NCBI GenBank assembly: GCA_018433675.1
Contig: JAHDQS010000003.1
Location: 32,493-96,492, forward strand
Origin: Clostridia bacterium
Lineage (GTDB): Bacteria; Bacillota; Peptococcia; DRI-13; SM3-B62
Direction of reading: 5' to 3'
DNA length: 64,000 nucleotides
Below the pieces are notes generated by a model. The model was not told the DNA's origin. It ran no database searches and saw only the letters and a program-made list of their open reading frames with translations. The stretch's first letter is position 1. The number at the start of each line of letters is the position of its first letter. Below, piece by piece: positions 9,606 through 18,519 of this stretch. A program made the translations under genes and the position numbers.

Positions 9606-10375
9606 TATGCACCTAAAAGAGCCGATAACATCTCCTTTTTAAGTTTCACAAAATCATTTGAGGTTATTTCACCGCGGGAACGCGGTCGGGGAATACTAAC
9701 AGTTATCTCTGCCTTGACAACAGCAGGTCGTTTGCTGAAAACATAAACCCGATCCGAGAGAAATATGGCTTCTTCAACGTCATGAGTAATGAAAAGTACA
9801 GTCTCCCGATATTTTGACCAGATCCCGGAAAGCCAATCCTGCATTTCTGATTTCGTATATGCATCCAGTGCTCCAAAGGGTTCATCCAACAAAAGCAACT
9901 CCTTCTTAGCCAGCACCGTCCGTAAAAATGCCACTCTCTGTCTCATACCGCCTGAAAGCTGAGCCGGGTAGCTCGAGGCAAAATCCGACAGGTTAAACTC
10001 CTGAAGCAAAGGCATTGCCAGCCGATAAGCTTCCTTCTTGGAAACACCGTGCAATTCCGGTCCCAAAATGCAATTATCCAGCACTGTGCGCCAGGGAAGA
10101 AGAAGATCCTTTTGCAGCATGTACGATATGTGACCTTTTTCCCCGGTTATGTCCTTCCCGTCAAGGAGGACAGAACCTTTATCAGGCCTTTCTAAACCGC
10201 TGATAATATTGAACAAGGTGCTTTTACCGCAGCCACTCGGCCCAATAACGCTTACGAACTCGCCCTTTTTCACCGCAAGGCTGACTCCGTTAAGTGTTTC
10301 CAACTTCTCCTTTCCTTTTTCCGCCGGCGGGTACGTTTTGAAAATATCATCGACAACCAAATAATCCTCTGCCAT
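9605..10375 (-). CDS. thiZ: ABC transporter ATPase for thiamine precursor (ThiZ-like)
   Basis: A 256-residue nitrate/taurine/HMP-type ABC ATPase. Walker A is GPSGCGKST, the signature is LSGGMRQR, Walker B is LLLLDEPFGALD and the H-loop is FITHDVEEA. It energises import of a thiamine precursor (probably hydroxymethylpyrimidine or its relative) through the adjacent ThiX-like permease. The start MAEDYLVV at 10375 lies directly after the substrate-binding gene's stop at 10377; the longer frame upstream is overlap with that gene. It is the last gene of the TPP-riboswitch operon. Confidence 0.9.
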   Translation of the reverse strand: MAEDYLVVDDIFKTYPPAEKGKEKLETLNGVSLAVKKGEFVSVIGPSGCGKSTLFNIISGLERPDKGSVLLDGKDITGEKGHISYMLQKDLLLPWRTVLDNCILGPELHGVSKKEAYRLAMPLLQEFNLSDFASSYPAQLSGGMRQRVAFLRTVLAKKELLLLDEPFGALDAYTKSEMQDWLSGIWSKYRETVLFITHDVEEAIFLSDRVYVFSKRPAVVKAEITVSIPRPRSRGEITSNDFVKLKKEMLSALLGA

Positions 10376-10376
10376 T

Positions 10377-11369
10377 TTATCTCTCCGGCAGAAATTCGTT
10401 GGTAAAGGCTTTTTCGGGTTCGATTTTCTCTGAAAGCAGTTCCCGTTCAAACATCCACTCCGCATAAAGCTTCCACACCTCATTATCCTGCCAACCCCAC
10501 TGCGGGGCATCTGCTTGATACTGTTCGCTTAACCAGTCCTGGCTCTTTTTCACCAAATCCCCATCCAGTTCCGGTACATGCTTTAAAAGAATCCCTGCGG
10601 CCTCCTCGCTATTCGCCATCGCGTATTCATAACCCTTGGTGGTTGCCGCCATGAATTTTTTGGTGACATCAGGACGTGATTTTATAGTATCTTCGCTGGC
10701 AACGATAACCGGAGTGTAGTAATCCAGCGCCGGGTCATAATCCTTCAGCATGATAATGTTCAACGGGACACCCTTCAGTTCCGACCGTATACCGTCCCAA
10801 CCGTAGAATATCCAGGTAAAGTCAACATCTTTACCGATAACCGAAAAGAAATCAGTCGAGCCAATGTCAATAAACTCAACCTTGTCCGACTCACCGCCGT
10901 CTTTTCTCATGATCGCCTCAATAACCGCATATTCGGCAGGTGAACCCCAGCCTCCGTATCTTTTCCCTTCCAATTCCTGCGGTCTTTGAATCTTGTCCTC
11001 CTTTAAGGAAGCAAAACCGGAGGTGTTGTGCTGAATCACCGCCGCCAACGAAACAATGGGTATACCGGCAGCTCTGGCATAAGTCACCGCCTCTTGGTAA
11101 CTGACTCCGAAATCAATTTTCCCGGCAGCTATCAATTGCTCCGGTCCTGTCTCCCCGGCCTGAAAAATCTCGACCTCAAGACCTTCCTCTCGGTAGAAAC
11201 CCTTCTCCAAAGCAACATACAAGCCGGTATGGTTTGTGTTTGGCGTCCAATCCAGCATACAGCTTATCTTTGTCATTTCTCCCTCTTCATTCGGTTTCTC
11301 GGCTCCACAGCCGGTCATGACCATCAACATAAACAATAACACCGCTATAACAGCAAATTTTCTTTTCAT
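10377..11369 (-). CDS. thiY: Thiamine-precursor-binding lipoprotein (ThiY/NMT1-like)
   Basis: A 330-residue lipoprotein. The signal peptide ends in the lipobox MTGC (Cys about residue 21). The mature start, LDWTPNTNHTGLYVALEKGF, is typical of NMT1/THI5-like periplasmic-type binding proteins for pyrimidine precursors of thiamine. It would capture ligand outside the cell for the ThiX-like permease. The ATG at 11369 follows AAGGAGGATGA; the longer open frame overlaps the permease and lacks a signal peptide. The TPP riboswitch upstream supports a thiamine role rather than taurine or nitrate. Confidence 0.9.
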   Translation of the reverse strand: MKRKFAVIAVLLFMLMVMTGCGAEKPNEEGEMTKISCMLDWTPNTNHTGLYVALEKGFYREEGLEVEIFQAGETGPEQLIAAGKIDFGVSYQEAVTYARAAGIPIVSLAAVIQHNTSGFASLKEDKIQRPQELEGKRYGGWGSPAEYAVIEAIMRKDGGESDKVEFIDIGSTDFFSVIGKDVDFTWIFYGWDGIRSELKGVPLNIIMLKDYDPALDYYTPVIVASEDTIKSRPDVTKKFMAATTKGYEYAMANSEEAAGILLKHVPELDGDLVKKSQDWLSEQYQADAPQWGWQDNEVWKLYAEWMFERELLSEKIEPEKAFTNEFLPER

Positions 11370-11395
11370 TTCATCCTCCTTGTTATCCCAGACGG

Positions 11396-12139
11396 TTATT
11401 TTTGATAATACCAAGGCATTACCAATCTCCCCGTGATTTCTACCACCGCAAAAAACAACAAACTTAAAATCGATACCACCGCAATAGCGGCAAATAACTG
11501 ATCTGTCAAGAATGACTTCATAGACCGGGTCATATAGATTCCTAATCCTTTTGAGGCCCCCAGCCACTCCCCGATAATCGCCCCCATGACGCTATAGGTG
11601 GCGGATATTTTTAAGCCGGCAAAAAATGAGGGCATGGCTCCCGGAAATTTCACCTTGCGGAAAACCTGCCACGGCGAAGCCCCCATAGCCGTCAAAAGCC
11701 TGACCATATCCTCGTCAACAGTGGAAAGACCTTCCACCAGGCTGAGGGTAATCGGGAAAAAACAAATCAGTACAACCGTTACCACCTTGGGCATCATTAC
11801 ATAGCCAAACCAGATTATGAACAGCGGCGCTATCGCCACAATAGGTATGGTCTGGGAAACTACCATTAACGGATATATTGTTCTTTTTACTCCCGGGGAA
11901 AGTCCCATCGCCACGGATAAAACTAAACCCGCCCCTATGGCCAGCAAAAAGCCAAGAAACGCTTCATAAATGGTTTGCAGACCATGATCCCACAACAATA
12001 CTTTCTTATTAATAAGAGAACTTCCCACCGCAGAGGGTGATGGTAAAATATATTCTTTAATCTCAAAATACTTTACAACCCATTCCCAAATGATTAACAG
12101 CAGAACAAAAAACATTATGGAAGGAAGATACTTTTTCAT
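11396..12139 (-). CDS. thiX: ABC permease for thiamine precursor (ThiX-like)
   Basis: A 247-residue BPD_transp_1 permease with about six membrane helices. The EAA-type loop is near residues 135-165 (LLTAMGASPWQVFRKVKFPGA), with GASP and the following basic helix as contact to the ATPase. It starts with an ATG overlapping the previous stop by four bases (ATGA), so it is co-translated with the thiamine-binding-family gene. Its 27-base gap to the lipoprotein gene carries that gene's ribosome-binding site. Confidence 0.9.
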   Translation of the reverse strand: MKKYLPSIMFFVLLLIIWEWVVKYFEIKEYILPSPSAVGSSLINKKVLLWDHGLQTIYEAFLGFLLAIGAGLVLSVAMGLSPGVKRTIYPLMVVSQTIPIVAIAPLFIIWFGYVMMPKVVTVVLICFFPITLSLVEGLSTVDEDMVRLLTAMGASPWQVFRKVKFPGAMPSFFAGLKISATYSVMGAIIGEWLGASKGLGIYMTRSMKSFLTDQLFAAIAVVSILSLLFFAVVEITGRLVMPWYYQK

Positions 12140-12441
12140 TCCGGTTTTCTCCCATCCCTGTACTTATCTATTTTTTCTTCCATTGTCACCCCTTCGGCCT
12201 TATAGTCGATTTTGACTACCGATACCACACGAGGGGCTCCTACCCGAACACAAGCCTCCTGCGCCTTTTTCACAATCTCCAAGAGTTCCTCCAGTTCTCC
12301 CTCCATCGTGGTTTCCATCGGTCCGACCAGATATTTCACACCTGACTTTTGGATTACCTTAATCGCCTCATCGACAACCTCATAAATCCGTTCTTCCTCC
12401 ACCACCGGAAGAACCTGTAAGCTAAGATTTACCACCGCCAT
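12136..12441 (-). CDS. MTH1187/thiamine-binding family protein
   Basis: A 101-residue protein of the MTH1187/YkoF-like thiamine-binding family (the group once called DUF77). It begins MAVVNLSLQVLPV and carries VGPMETTMEGELEELLEIV, where the GPM-TT-EG segment forms the ligand pocket in the family. I place the start at 12441 because AGAGGGGAG sits nine bases upstream; two upstream in-frame ATGs at 12450 and 12462 are too close to or before that site. It is the first gene after the TPP riboswitch and probably binds thiamine or a precursor in the cytosol. Confidence 0.85.
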   Translation of the reverse strand: MAVVNLSLQVLPVVEEERIYEVVDEAIKVIQKSGVKYLVGPMETTMEGELEELLEIVKKAQEACVRVGAPRVVSVVKIDYKAEGVTMEEKIDKYRDGRKPE

Positions 12442-12481
12442 CTTTTTCATCTCCCCTCTCATTGTTCTCTTCACAACAATA

Positions 12482-12506
12482 AACCGCTTCCGGCCCGGAA
12501 ACGGTT
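12482..12506 (-). terminator. Expression-platform hairpin of the TPP riboswitch
   Basis: A 12-bp stem (AACCGTTTCCGG with CCGGAAGCGGTT on the minus strand) lies between the aptamer and the first gene. It is followed by a modest T-rich tract (TATTGTTGTG), so it is either an attenuator or a helix affecting translation. Confidence 0.6.
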
Positions 12507-12521
12507 GCAATTTAATTCTTG

Positions 12522-12640
12522 GGCTATTTCCTCCGCTGGCATTATCCAGATCAGGTTTAAAGGGTCGGCATTTCCCGAGCAATAAATCTCTCCTGAACCT
12601 CTCGCGAATGCCCTCTCAGCCGGACTGTCCCAGCTCCCCG
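12522..12640 (-). promoter_or_regulatory. TPP riboswitch (THI element)
   Basis: On the minus strand the conserved elements appear in order: GGGGAGC at the 5' end, CTGAGAGGG, a variable arm, then ACCC and the THI box ACCTGATCTGGATAATGCC followed by AGCGGAGGAAA. These are the pyrimidine- and pyrophosphate-sensing parts of the TPP aptamer. The arm between CTGAGAGG and ACCC is longer than in the minimal element. It would switch off the four-gene transporter operon when thiamine pyrophosphate is abundant. Confidence 0.95.
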
Positions 12641-12657
12641 AATATTTAATTGATCTA

Positions 12658-12686
12658 ATCATAACGCAATGCTTTCAGTCCGTCAA
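12658..12686 (-). promoter_or_regulatory. Sigma-70-type promoter of the TPP riboswitch operon
   Basis: TTGACG (12686-12681) and TATGAT (12663-12658) are separated by exactly 17 bases on the minus strand, about 20 bases upstream of the aptamer. Confidence 0.8.
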
Positions 12687-12715
12687 TCATATTTGCAGCG
12701 GATTGCAATTTGTTT

Positions 12716-12725
12716 TTGTATACAA
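12716..12725. promoter_or_regulatory. TTGTATACAA palindrome 1
   Basis: A perfect 10-bp palindrome TTGTATACAA. It has the form bound by FCD-type GntR regulators (T-N-GT-N2-AC-N-A) and lies upstream of the GntR gene at 12921. Confidence 0.55.
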
Positions 12726-12839
12726 TTCCCCTCTTGATCTTACACTGTTTTCTTGTGTCCTTCTCTTTCAAGCTTTATCTGCTTTTTGAAATATTTTTTG
12801 TCTGTTAGCAGGAATTGTAGTTCTCATGAAGAATAAGGA

Positions 12840-12849
12840 TTGTATACAA
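12840..12849. promoter_or_regulatory. TTGTATACAA palindrome 2
   Basis: A second perfect copy, part of ATTGTATACAAT. A degenerate copy (TTGTATGCAC) follows at 12857-12866. Confidence 0.6.
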
Positions 12850-12873
12850 TAATATTTTGTATGCACTTCTTGA

Positions 12874-12883
12874 TTGTATACAA
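12874..12883. promoter_or_regulatory. TTGTATACAA palindrome 3
   Basis: A third perfect copy, 34 bases centre to centre from copy 2 and about 38 bases before the GntR start codon. Paired copies at this spacing fit an autoregulatory operator. Confidence 0.6.
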
Positions 12884-12920
12884 TAAGGTCATAGGCCTGT
12901 TCTAGCAAAGGAGAAAAAAT

Positions 12921-13628
12921 ATGTTTATAGCTAAGCAAGGGAAAATATATCTGCTCAGAAGAAAATTTGACAAGAACCAAAAACCTAAAAAGGAATCGAT
13001 TGCCGTTTCAATAGCCAATTATTTACGCAATGCCATGATTAATGGACATTTCAAACCAGGGGACAAATTGAAAGAAAAAGAAATATGTGACGAATTAGGC
13101 GTAAGCAGAACACCTTTGCGTGAAGCCTTTAGAATTCTGCAGTCCGAAGGTCTATTGAGCTACAACTCTCACCAAGGTGTCATCGTCACTCCTGTCACGC
13201 TAAAGGACATCGAAAACATTTGGGAGGTCAGGTATTCGTTGGAAGTAATGGGTGCCGAAAGAGCCATTGAAAAAATGACCGATGAAGATTTGCAAAAACT
13301 TCAGGCCATCGAAACCCGTTTAGAATCATTACAACCTAATGACAAGAAGAACATTATGAAGACTAATGCCGACTTTCATATGAATATTATGAGAATCGCC
13401 GATAACGATAAATTGGAAAAGATAATCAGGGAAATCTGGGTACAAATAAGTGTAATACAGTCCATATCTTTGTTTAAGGAAGGACGTTTGCATACATCAT
13501 GCATTGAACACAAAAAAATCCTAGAGGCTTTTGAAAGCAAGGACAAGAAACTGGTAAAAAAATGCATGAAAGAACATCTTGCCAAAGGCAAAGAGAACTT
13601 AATCCTTGGGATGCAGCTTAAAAAATAG
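12921..13628 (+). CDS. GntR family (FCD) transcriptional regulator of the TRAP locus
   Basis: A 235-residue FadR-type regulator. The winged helix-turn-helix spans about residues 28-95 (recognition part LGVSRTPLREAFRILQSEGL). The C-terminal FCD effector domain carries the metal-ligand type histidine segment DFHMNIMRIADN and the later SCIEHKKILEAF. Such proteins usually sense small carboxylates. It precedes the TRAP transporter in the same direction and has three TTGTATACAA palindromes upstream, so autoregulation and control of the following locus are likely. The N-terminus is about 25 residues longer than usual; the ATG at 12921 has AAAGGAG before it. Confidence 0.88.
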   Translation: MFIAKQGKIYLLRRKFDKNQKPKKESIAVSIANYLRNAMINGHFKPGDKLKEKEICDELGVSRTPLREAFRILQSEGLLSYNSHQGVIVTPVTLKDIENIWEVRYSLEVMGAERAIEKMTDEDLQKLQAIETRLESLQPNDKKNIMKTNADFHMNIMRIADNDKLEKIIREIWVQISVIQSISLFKEGRLHTSCIEHKKILEAFESKDKKLVKKCMKEHLAKGKENLILGMQLKK

Positions 13629-13702
13629 GGGGTGGTAGGAAATTTAATACATTAATTACAAACGGAGGTGATGTAAAGATATCTATTATGGAAAAAAACT
13701 AC

Positions 13703-13733
13703 GCTTTCGTATTGAGAAATTACGAAAGCCACC
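13703..13733 (+). terminator. Hairpin between gntR and dctP
   Basis: GCTTTCGTA (13703-13711) pairs perfectly with TACGAAAGC (13721-13729), and CACCCTTTT follows. It probably ends the GntR transcript or attenuates read-through into dctP. The rest of the 245-base gap holds a GGAGGTGAT sequence near 13663 with no convincing gene behind it. Confidence 0.6.
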
Positions 13734-13873
13734 CTTTTAACGGTTAGTGCATCGGGGAACGCAACTAACAAGGATGACTCTCTATTCTATTCTAGCACAT
13801 TTTCAGCTCGCTAGAATTATTAAGAAAATTTCCAGAAATACTTATATATTGAATTGGAGGTTAAGTATCTGTC

Positions 13874-14893
13874 ATGAAAAAATATACCTTGCTTTTTTTT
13901 ATCTTGTTTCTGTCTATTACTTTACTCGCGGTAGGTTGCGGGGCAGACAAACAAGCGGAGGCAGAACAGCCGGAACAGAGTGAAGAACCTATCGTAATGA
14001 AAATGGGGCATAAATCCTCAGAATCCCACTCCTGGCATAAGGGTTGCCTATTGTTCAAAGAAATAGTCGAAGAAAAGACCGCTAACAAAGTTAAAGTTGA
14101 AATTTATCCCAATTCTCAGCTAGGCAACCAGAAAGACATGACCGAAGCTTGCCAAATGGGAGTAGTTGACATCGTTTTGAATTCGCCGGCAATACTGGCA
14201 AATTTCGTGCCTGAAATGGGCGTTTACGACTTACCTTTTGTTTTTAAAGATTATGACCATGCCTATAAGACTTTAGATACCATCGGTATGGAAAGCGATG
14301 AAGCTCTGCAGGCGGTAGGGATGAAGCTTTTGGCCAATTGGGAAACCGGTTTCAAACGTCTTAGCGGTAACACAAGGAAAATCGAGACCTTAGCCGACCT
14401 CAAGGGCCTAAAAATCAGGGTCCCCGGCAGCCCTGTCTTGACAGCAACAATCAAAGCCATCGGGGGCAACCCAATTTCCGTTGCCTGGAACGAGTGTTAT
14501 ATAGCCTTACAACAGGGAACAGCAGACGGACAGTTTAATCCCCCTTCAACAATGGTTGAAAACAAGATTCATGAGGTCCAGAAGTATTATGCAGACAACT
14601 TAAATATCCAGTATGGGGCCGAGCCTGTTGTTATAAGTCTGAAAACATGGGAAAAGCTCTCACCTGAGTTCCAGCAAATTGTTCAGGATGCGGCTATAGA
14701 GGCCCGCGATTACCAAAGACAAATATGCCAGGAAGATGACAAAAGAGAACTGCAAACTATGATTGACGCCGGGGTAGAGGTTTATGATGTTCCGGAAGAA
14801 GTCATCAGCGAATTAATGGAAATGACCAACTCTGTTCGAGCCGAATATGCCGATGCAGAATTATTGGCAAGAATCATGGAATTAGCCAAATAG
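13874..14893 (+). CDS. dctP: TRAP transporter substrate-binding lipoprotein DctP
   Basis: A 339-residue TRAP binding protein. The signal peptide ends in the lipobox LLAVGC (Cys about residue 22). The mature region carries MKMGHKSSESHSWHKG, and the conserved arginine/carboxylate-binding region LKGLKIRVPGSPV with the ADGQFNPP segment near residue 220. TRAP proteins typically bind organic acids. It delivers substrate to the DctQ and DctM subunits encoded next. A GGAGG lies 13 bases before the ATG. The ligand is probably a carboxylate handled by the downstream hydro-lyase. Confidence 0.92.
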   Translation: MKKYTLLFFILFLSITLLAVGCGADKQAEAEQPEQSEEPIVMKMGHKSSESHSWHKGCLLFKEIVEEKTANKVKVEIYPNSQLGNQKDMTEACQMGVVDIVLNSPAILANFVPEMGVYDLPFVFKDYDHAYKTLDTIGMESDEALQAVGMKLLANWETGFKRLSGNTRKIETLADLKGLKIRVPGSPVLTATIKAIGGNPISVAWNECYIALQQGTADGQFNPPSTMVENKIHEVQKYYADNLNIQYGAEPVVISLKTWEKLSPEFQQIVQDAAIEARDYQRQICQEDDKRELQTMIDAGVEVYDVPEEVISELMEMTNSVRAEYADAELLARIMELAK

Positions 14894-14908
14894 ATATACT
14901 GCTTGGGA

Positions 14909-14939
14909 GTAAGAGGTTTCCCAACCGGTCTCCTCTTAC
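14909..14939 (+). promoter_or_regulatory. Intercistronic hairpin between dctP and dctQ
   Basis: GTAAGAGG (14909-14916) pairs with CCTCTTAC (14932-14939), extendable with flanking G/C bases. There is no T-run, so it looks like an mRNA-stabilising or partially terminating hairpin that would leave more DctP than permease message. Confidence 0.5.
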
Positions 14940-15008
14940 CCCTCCTCCTGGAATACTAAAACCAATAAGCTTAGTCAAAAGCTTAATTTCAGAAAGGAAC
15001 GACTGGCT

Positions 15009-15473
15009 ATGATCGAACGAATCAACAACACGATATTCAAATGGTTGGGGATGTTTCTGATACTTATAACATCTTTCCTGGTGGGAATAATCTTTTTGCA
15101 AGTGGTCTTGCGTTTCGTGTTTAATTTTTCCATAGCTGAAATTGATGAATTGAGCCGTTATCTCTTCGTCTGGGTGATTTTCCTCGGCATCAGTTACGGG
15201 TTCAGAGAAAAAGCCCACTTGGGAGTGGTTTTCTTTGTTGGCTTATTACCGCCAAAAATCAAAAAAGCGTTCTTAGTAGGTATTGAACTACTGGTGACAA
15301 TCTTCTTTGTGGTCGTCGTTGTTACAGGCTATAAGATGGTACTGTTTACCATGGCGCAAAGATCCGCGACCCTGCTTATACCTATGGGATATGTCTATTT
15401 GGCAATTCCGGCAGGAGCGATCTTTTGCATATTGGCCATGCTGGAACGTTTAAATTTGAGTGCCAACTCATAA
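15009..15473 (+). CDS. dctQ: TRAP transporter small permease DctQ
   Basis: A 154-residue membrane protein with four helices (about residues 13-35, 47-66, 84-106, 125-147). The segment FNFSIAEIDELSRYLFVW is typical of DctQ. It forms the small membrane subunit of the TRAP carrier together with DctM. A GAAAGGA site precedes the ATG. It lies between dctP and dctM in the usual order. Confidence 0.9.
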   Translation: MIERINNTIFKWLGMFLILITSFLVGIIFLQVVLRFVFNFSIAEIDELSRYLFVWVIFLGISYGFREKAHLGVVFFVGLLPPKIKKAFLVGIELLVTIFFVVVVVTGYKMVLFTMAQRSATLLIPMGYVYLAIPAGAIFCILAMLERLNLSANS

Positions 15474-15522
15474 CAACAAAAATATCTTCTTAAATTTGAA
15501 TTCAGAGAGGATGTAAGAATAA

Positions 15523-16782
15523 ATGGCCTTAGTTATTTTTGTAGCGTTATTAGCTACCTCCATGCCTATTGCGGTATGCCTGGGCCTGGCTTCAATAATT
15601 ACCTTGTATTTTGATGGAATTCCTATCTCCATGGCCATACAAAGAATGTTGGCCAGCACAAATTCTTTCCCTATCATGGCTATCCTCTTTTTTATGCTTT
15701 CCGGCGAGATCATGTCAAAAGGAAATATGACAAAAAAGCTAATCAGCGTTGCTGAATCATGTGTTGGTTTTGTCAAGGGTGGCTTAGCAATAACTGCCAG
15801 TTTGGCTTCCATTTTCTTTTCAGCGATTTCCGGTTCTTCGGCAGCCACCTGTGCTTCCATCGGAACGATTATGATTGATGAAATGGAGAAAAAAGGCTAT
15901 CCTAAAGACTTCGCCGCAGCTGTCATTGCTGCATCAGGGATTACCGGGATCGTTATCCCGCCAAGCATAACCTTGGTTGTGTACGGCGTGGTAACAGGAA
16001 CGTCGGTAGGGAAATTGTTCATGGGCGGTTTGATCCCAGGAATGATTATGGGCTTGTCGCTGGCAGCCCTAAGTATCTTCTTTTCGTACAAGTATGATTA
16101 CGGTGAAGTACGGAAATTCAGTCTTAAAGAGTTTTGGAGCAAAATTAAAGAGAGTATTTTTGTATTAATGATGCCCGTTATCATCTTGGGAGGAATATAC
16201 GGAGGGGTGTTCACACCTACCGAAGCAGCTGTCGTGTCAGTGGTTTATGCGCTGGTAATAAGCCTCTTTGTGGAACGCAGTCTAGAATTTAAGGATCTTA
16301 GCAGTATTATTATCAAATCGATCATCAACGCTGCCGTAGTACTGGTTATTATTCAAAACGCCTCAGTCTTTAGTTGGCTTTTAACAAATGAGAGGGTTCC
16401 GCATACAATTGGCGCACTCTGTGCCTCCATTAGTCAAAGCAAAATAGTGTTTTTGATGTTACTGAACGTGGTGTTCCTAATTGCCGGAACTTTAGTTACC
16501 GGCTCGGCAATTGTTGCTATACTCGCACCAATTTTCCTGCCAGTTGCTTTGCAATACGGGATCGATCCTGTCTTTTTGGGCGTTTTGATGGTTGTCAACC
16601 TAGCTATTGGCTATATAACGCCGCCGGTAGGTGTTGACTTGTACGTTGCCGGAACAATTGCCAGGTTGCCTATTGAAAAAGTTATATCAAGGGTAATGCC
16701 CTACTTGATAATGCTCTTAGTAGATCTCATCGTTATCACCTATGTTCCCGGTATAATAATGTTTCTCCCTAATTTAATGTAA
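15523..16782 (+). CDS. dctM: TRAP transporter large permease DctM
   Basis: A 419-residue protein with about 12 helices, the ion-coupled transport subunit of the TRAP carrier. Family signatures include SGSSAATCASIGTIMIDEM, with the following GIVIPPSI, and the late GYITPPVGVDLYVAG. These form the two substrate/Na+ motifs of the family. AGAGAGGATG precedes the start. It is followed 48 bases later by the AtuA-like gene, so transport and catabolism are likely co-transcribed. Confidence 0.92.
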   Translation: MALVIFVALLATSMPIAVCLGLASIITLYFDGIPISMAIQRMLASTNSFPIMAILFFMLSGEIMSKGNMTKKLISVAESCVGFVKGGLAITASLASIFFSAISGSSAATCASIGTIMIDEMEKKGYPKDFAAAVIAASGITGIVIPPSITLVVYGVVTGTSVGKLFMGGLIPGMIMGLSLAALSIFFSYKYDYGEVRKFSLKEFWSKIKESIFVLMMPVIILGGIYGGVFTPTEAAVVSVVYALVISLFVERSLEFKDLSSIIIKSIINAAVVLVIIQNASVFSWLLTNERVPHTIGALCASISQSKIVFLMLLNVVFLIAGTLVTGSAIVAILAPIFLPVALQYGIDPVFLGVLMVVNLAIGYITPPVGVDLYVAGTIARLPIEKVISRVMPYLIMLLVDLIVITYVPGIIMFLPNLM

Positions 16783-16830
16783 AAGTATTTGTTGCTTAGA
16801 AAAAGAAAAACGCAAACGAGGTGTCTTTAA

Positions 16831-18198
16831 GTGAAAATATTATCGTTAAGCGGTATTTTAGGATACGGCTACTCGATTGAAGGGCTTGAAAAGGCCCTTG
16901 AAAATGAATTAGATATCATTGGCGTCGATGGTGGTTCTACCGACCCCGGACCCTATTTTCTCGGGTCTGGAGAATCATTCACAAACAGGACGGCAACTAA
17001 AAGAGATACAGAATTGGTCTTGCCTGAAGCAATCAAAAGAAACATTCCCTTTATTGTCGGGACAGCCGGAGGAAGCGGCGGAGAGCCACATTTGCATTGG
17101 GCTAAAGATATCATTAAGGAAGTAGCAAAGGAAAATAACCTAAATTTCAAAATGGCCGTAATACATTCCGAGATAAGCAAAGAGTATCTGAAGAAAAAAT
17201 TAAGAGAAGGAAAAGTAAAAACATTGGGCAGCAAAGACTTCCCTTTGACCGAAGAAGCAATCGACGAAAGCATCAGACTTGTCGGTCAGATCGGTATAGC
17301 CCCGTTTATCAAAGCTCTTGATGCGGGAGCAGATGTCATCCTAGCGGGAAGAGCATGTGATACGGCAATTTTTGCTGCACCGGCCATTCGTGCCGGCTTT
17401 GACCCGGGATTGGCTTTTCATCTGGCAAAAATCATGGAATGCGGCGCAATGTGCGCCAAACCGATGAGCGCTTCTGACGTGATACTCGGCGAAATCCAAA
17501 AAGACCACTTTACCATACAACCTCCCAATACGCTGCGAAAATGCCTGGTAGAAGGTGTAGCGGCTCATACCCTCTATGAACAAGCTAATCCGTATTACAT
17601 CTATGAACCGGACGGTATGATCGATCTGAGGGAATCTGAGTTTGAGCAGTTTAATGAACGTACTGTAAAGGTATCAGGCAGCAAATTTGTTCCAACCGAA
17701 AAACCAACGATTAAAATCGAAGGTGTCAAGTTGGCCGGTTATCGTACCATCAGCATCGGCGGGATTAGGGAAGAATTGATGATTAAAAAAATGGAAGAAG
17801 TTGTTGAGCAAATAAAGGGACAGGTTAAGGAATCATTAAGAGATCGGATCAGTCCCGATGACTACACATTAAATTTCCGCAACTACGGCATAAATGCTGT
17901 TGAAAACAATCCTCATGACGGAACAGCTTTGCCTTCCGAAGTAGGGATGGTTATTGATGTTGTCGGTAAGACTCAGGATATCGCAAATGATGTGTGTGCT
18001 AATGCCAGAGCAAAGACACTGCACTGCGACTATCCGGGAAGGAAGACCACAGCAGGTAATATAGCCTTTCCTTATTCTCCCTCCGATATTCCTATTGGTC
18101 CCGTTTACAATTTCAGCGTCTACCACTTGGTGGAAGTCGAAGACCTGATGGAAACAGCAAAAATTCAATACATTGAGGTAGGTGTGGATAATGAGTGA
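16831..18198 (+). CDS. AtuA-like (DUF1446) protein
   Basis: A 455-residue protein of the acyclic terpene utilisation AtuA/DUF1446 family. Visible family features are the glycine-rich start (SGILGYGYSIEGL), IIGVDGGSTDPGPY, and GADVILAGRACDTAIFA. AtuA was named from the citronellol/geraniol pathway, but most homologues have no proven reaction. The start is GTG with GAGGTG eight bases before it. It overlaps the DUF4387 gene by eight bases, a pairing that recurs in Gram-positive genomes in my recollection. Between a TRAP carboxylate carrier and a hydro-lyase, it probably acts on an organic acid or its CoA ester. Confidence 0.85.
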   Translation: MKILSLSGILGYGYSIEGLEKALENELDIIGVDGGSTDPGPYFLGSGESFTNRTATKRDTELVLPEAIKRNIPFIVGTAGGSGGEPHLHWAKDIIKEVAKENNLNFKMAVIHSEISKEYLKKKLREGKVKTLGSKDFPLTEEAIDESIRLVGQIGIAPFIKALDAGADVILAGRACDTAIFAAPAIRAGFDPGLAFHLAKIMECGAMCAKPMSASDVILGEIQKDHFTIQPPNTLRKCLVEGVAAHTLYEQANPYYIYEPDGMIDLRESEFEQFNERTVKVSGSKFVPTEKPTIKIEGVKLAGYRTISIGGIREELMIKKMEEVVEQIKGQVKESLRDRISPDDYTLNFRNYGINAVENNPHDGTALPSEVGMVIDVVGKTQDIANDVCANARAKTLHCDYPGRKTTAGNIAFPYSPSDIPIGPVYNFSVYHLVEVEDLMETAKIQYIEVGVDNE

Positions 18199-18502
18199 CA
18201 GGCTGATTGATTTGGCCGGTGTTTTAAGAAGCAAAAATGCCGGACCTCTTGATATAACTTTTGATGTAATGTTTACCGAAAAGGATATCTACGAGAGGGT
18301 AAAGGATTCGGGCGTGATCAACAAAGAGTTGATAGCTAAAAAATATCATGTCTCCCCCTCTCAGGTTTTAATAACCGAGTACGATATCGTCAATTCCATC
18401 AAGATCACGATTCCCAGGAAGTATATCAGCGGAGATATCCAGGATACCGATATTTACGGATGTCAACAGCACAGTCTGCTGGCAAATGTTTTAATACCAT
18501 AA
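18191..18502 (+). CDS. DUF4387 domain protein
   Basis: A 103-residue protein matching my memory of DUF4387: an N-terminal LAGVLRSKNAGPLDITFDV, then YHVSPSQVLITEYDIVNSIKI. The ATG at 18191 overlaps the AtuA-like stop by eight bases, which favours it over the in-frame ATG nine bases earlier. The tight coupling suggests a subunit or obligate partner of the AtuA-like protein. No reaction is known to me. Confidence 0.8.
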   Translation: MSDRLIDLAGVLRSKNAGPLDITFDVMFTEKDIYERVKDSGVINKELIAKKYHVSPSQVLITEYDIVNSIKITIPRKYISGDIQDTDIYGCQQHSLLANVLIP

Positions 18503-18519
18503 ACGCGGGGGTAGATACG

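Noticed and set aside
13688..13747. A 19-codon reading frame (MEKNYAFVLRNYESH...)
   Set aside because: GGAGG is about 20 bases from its ATG, too far, and the region forms a terminator-like hairpin, which explains it better.
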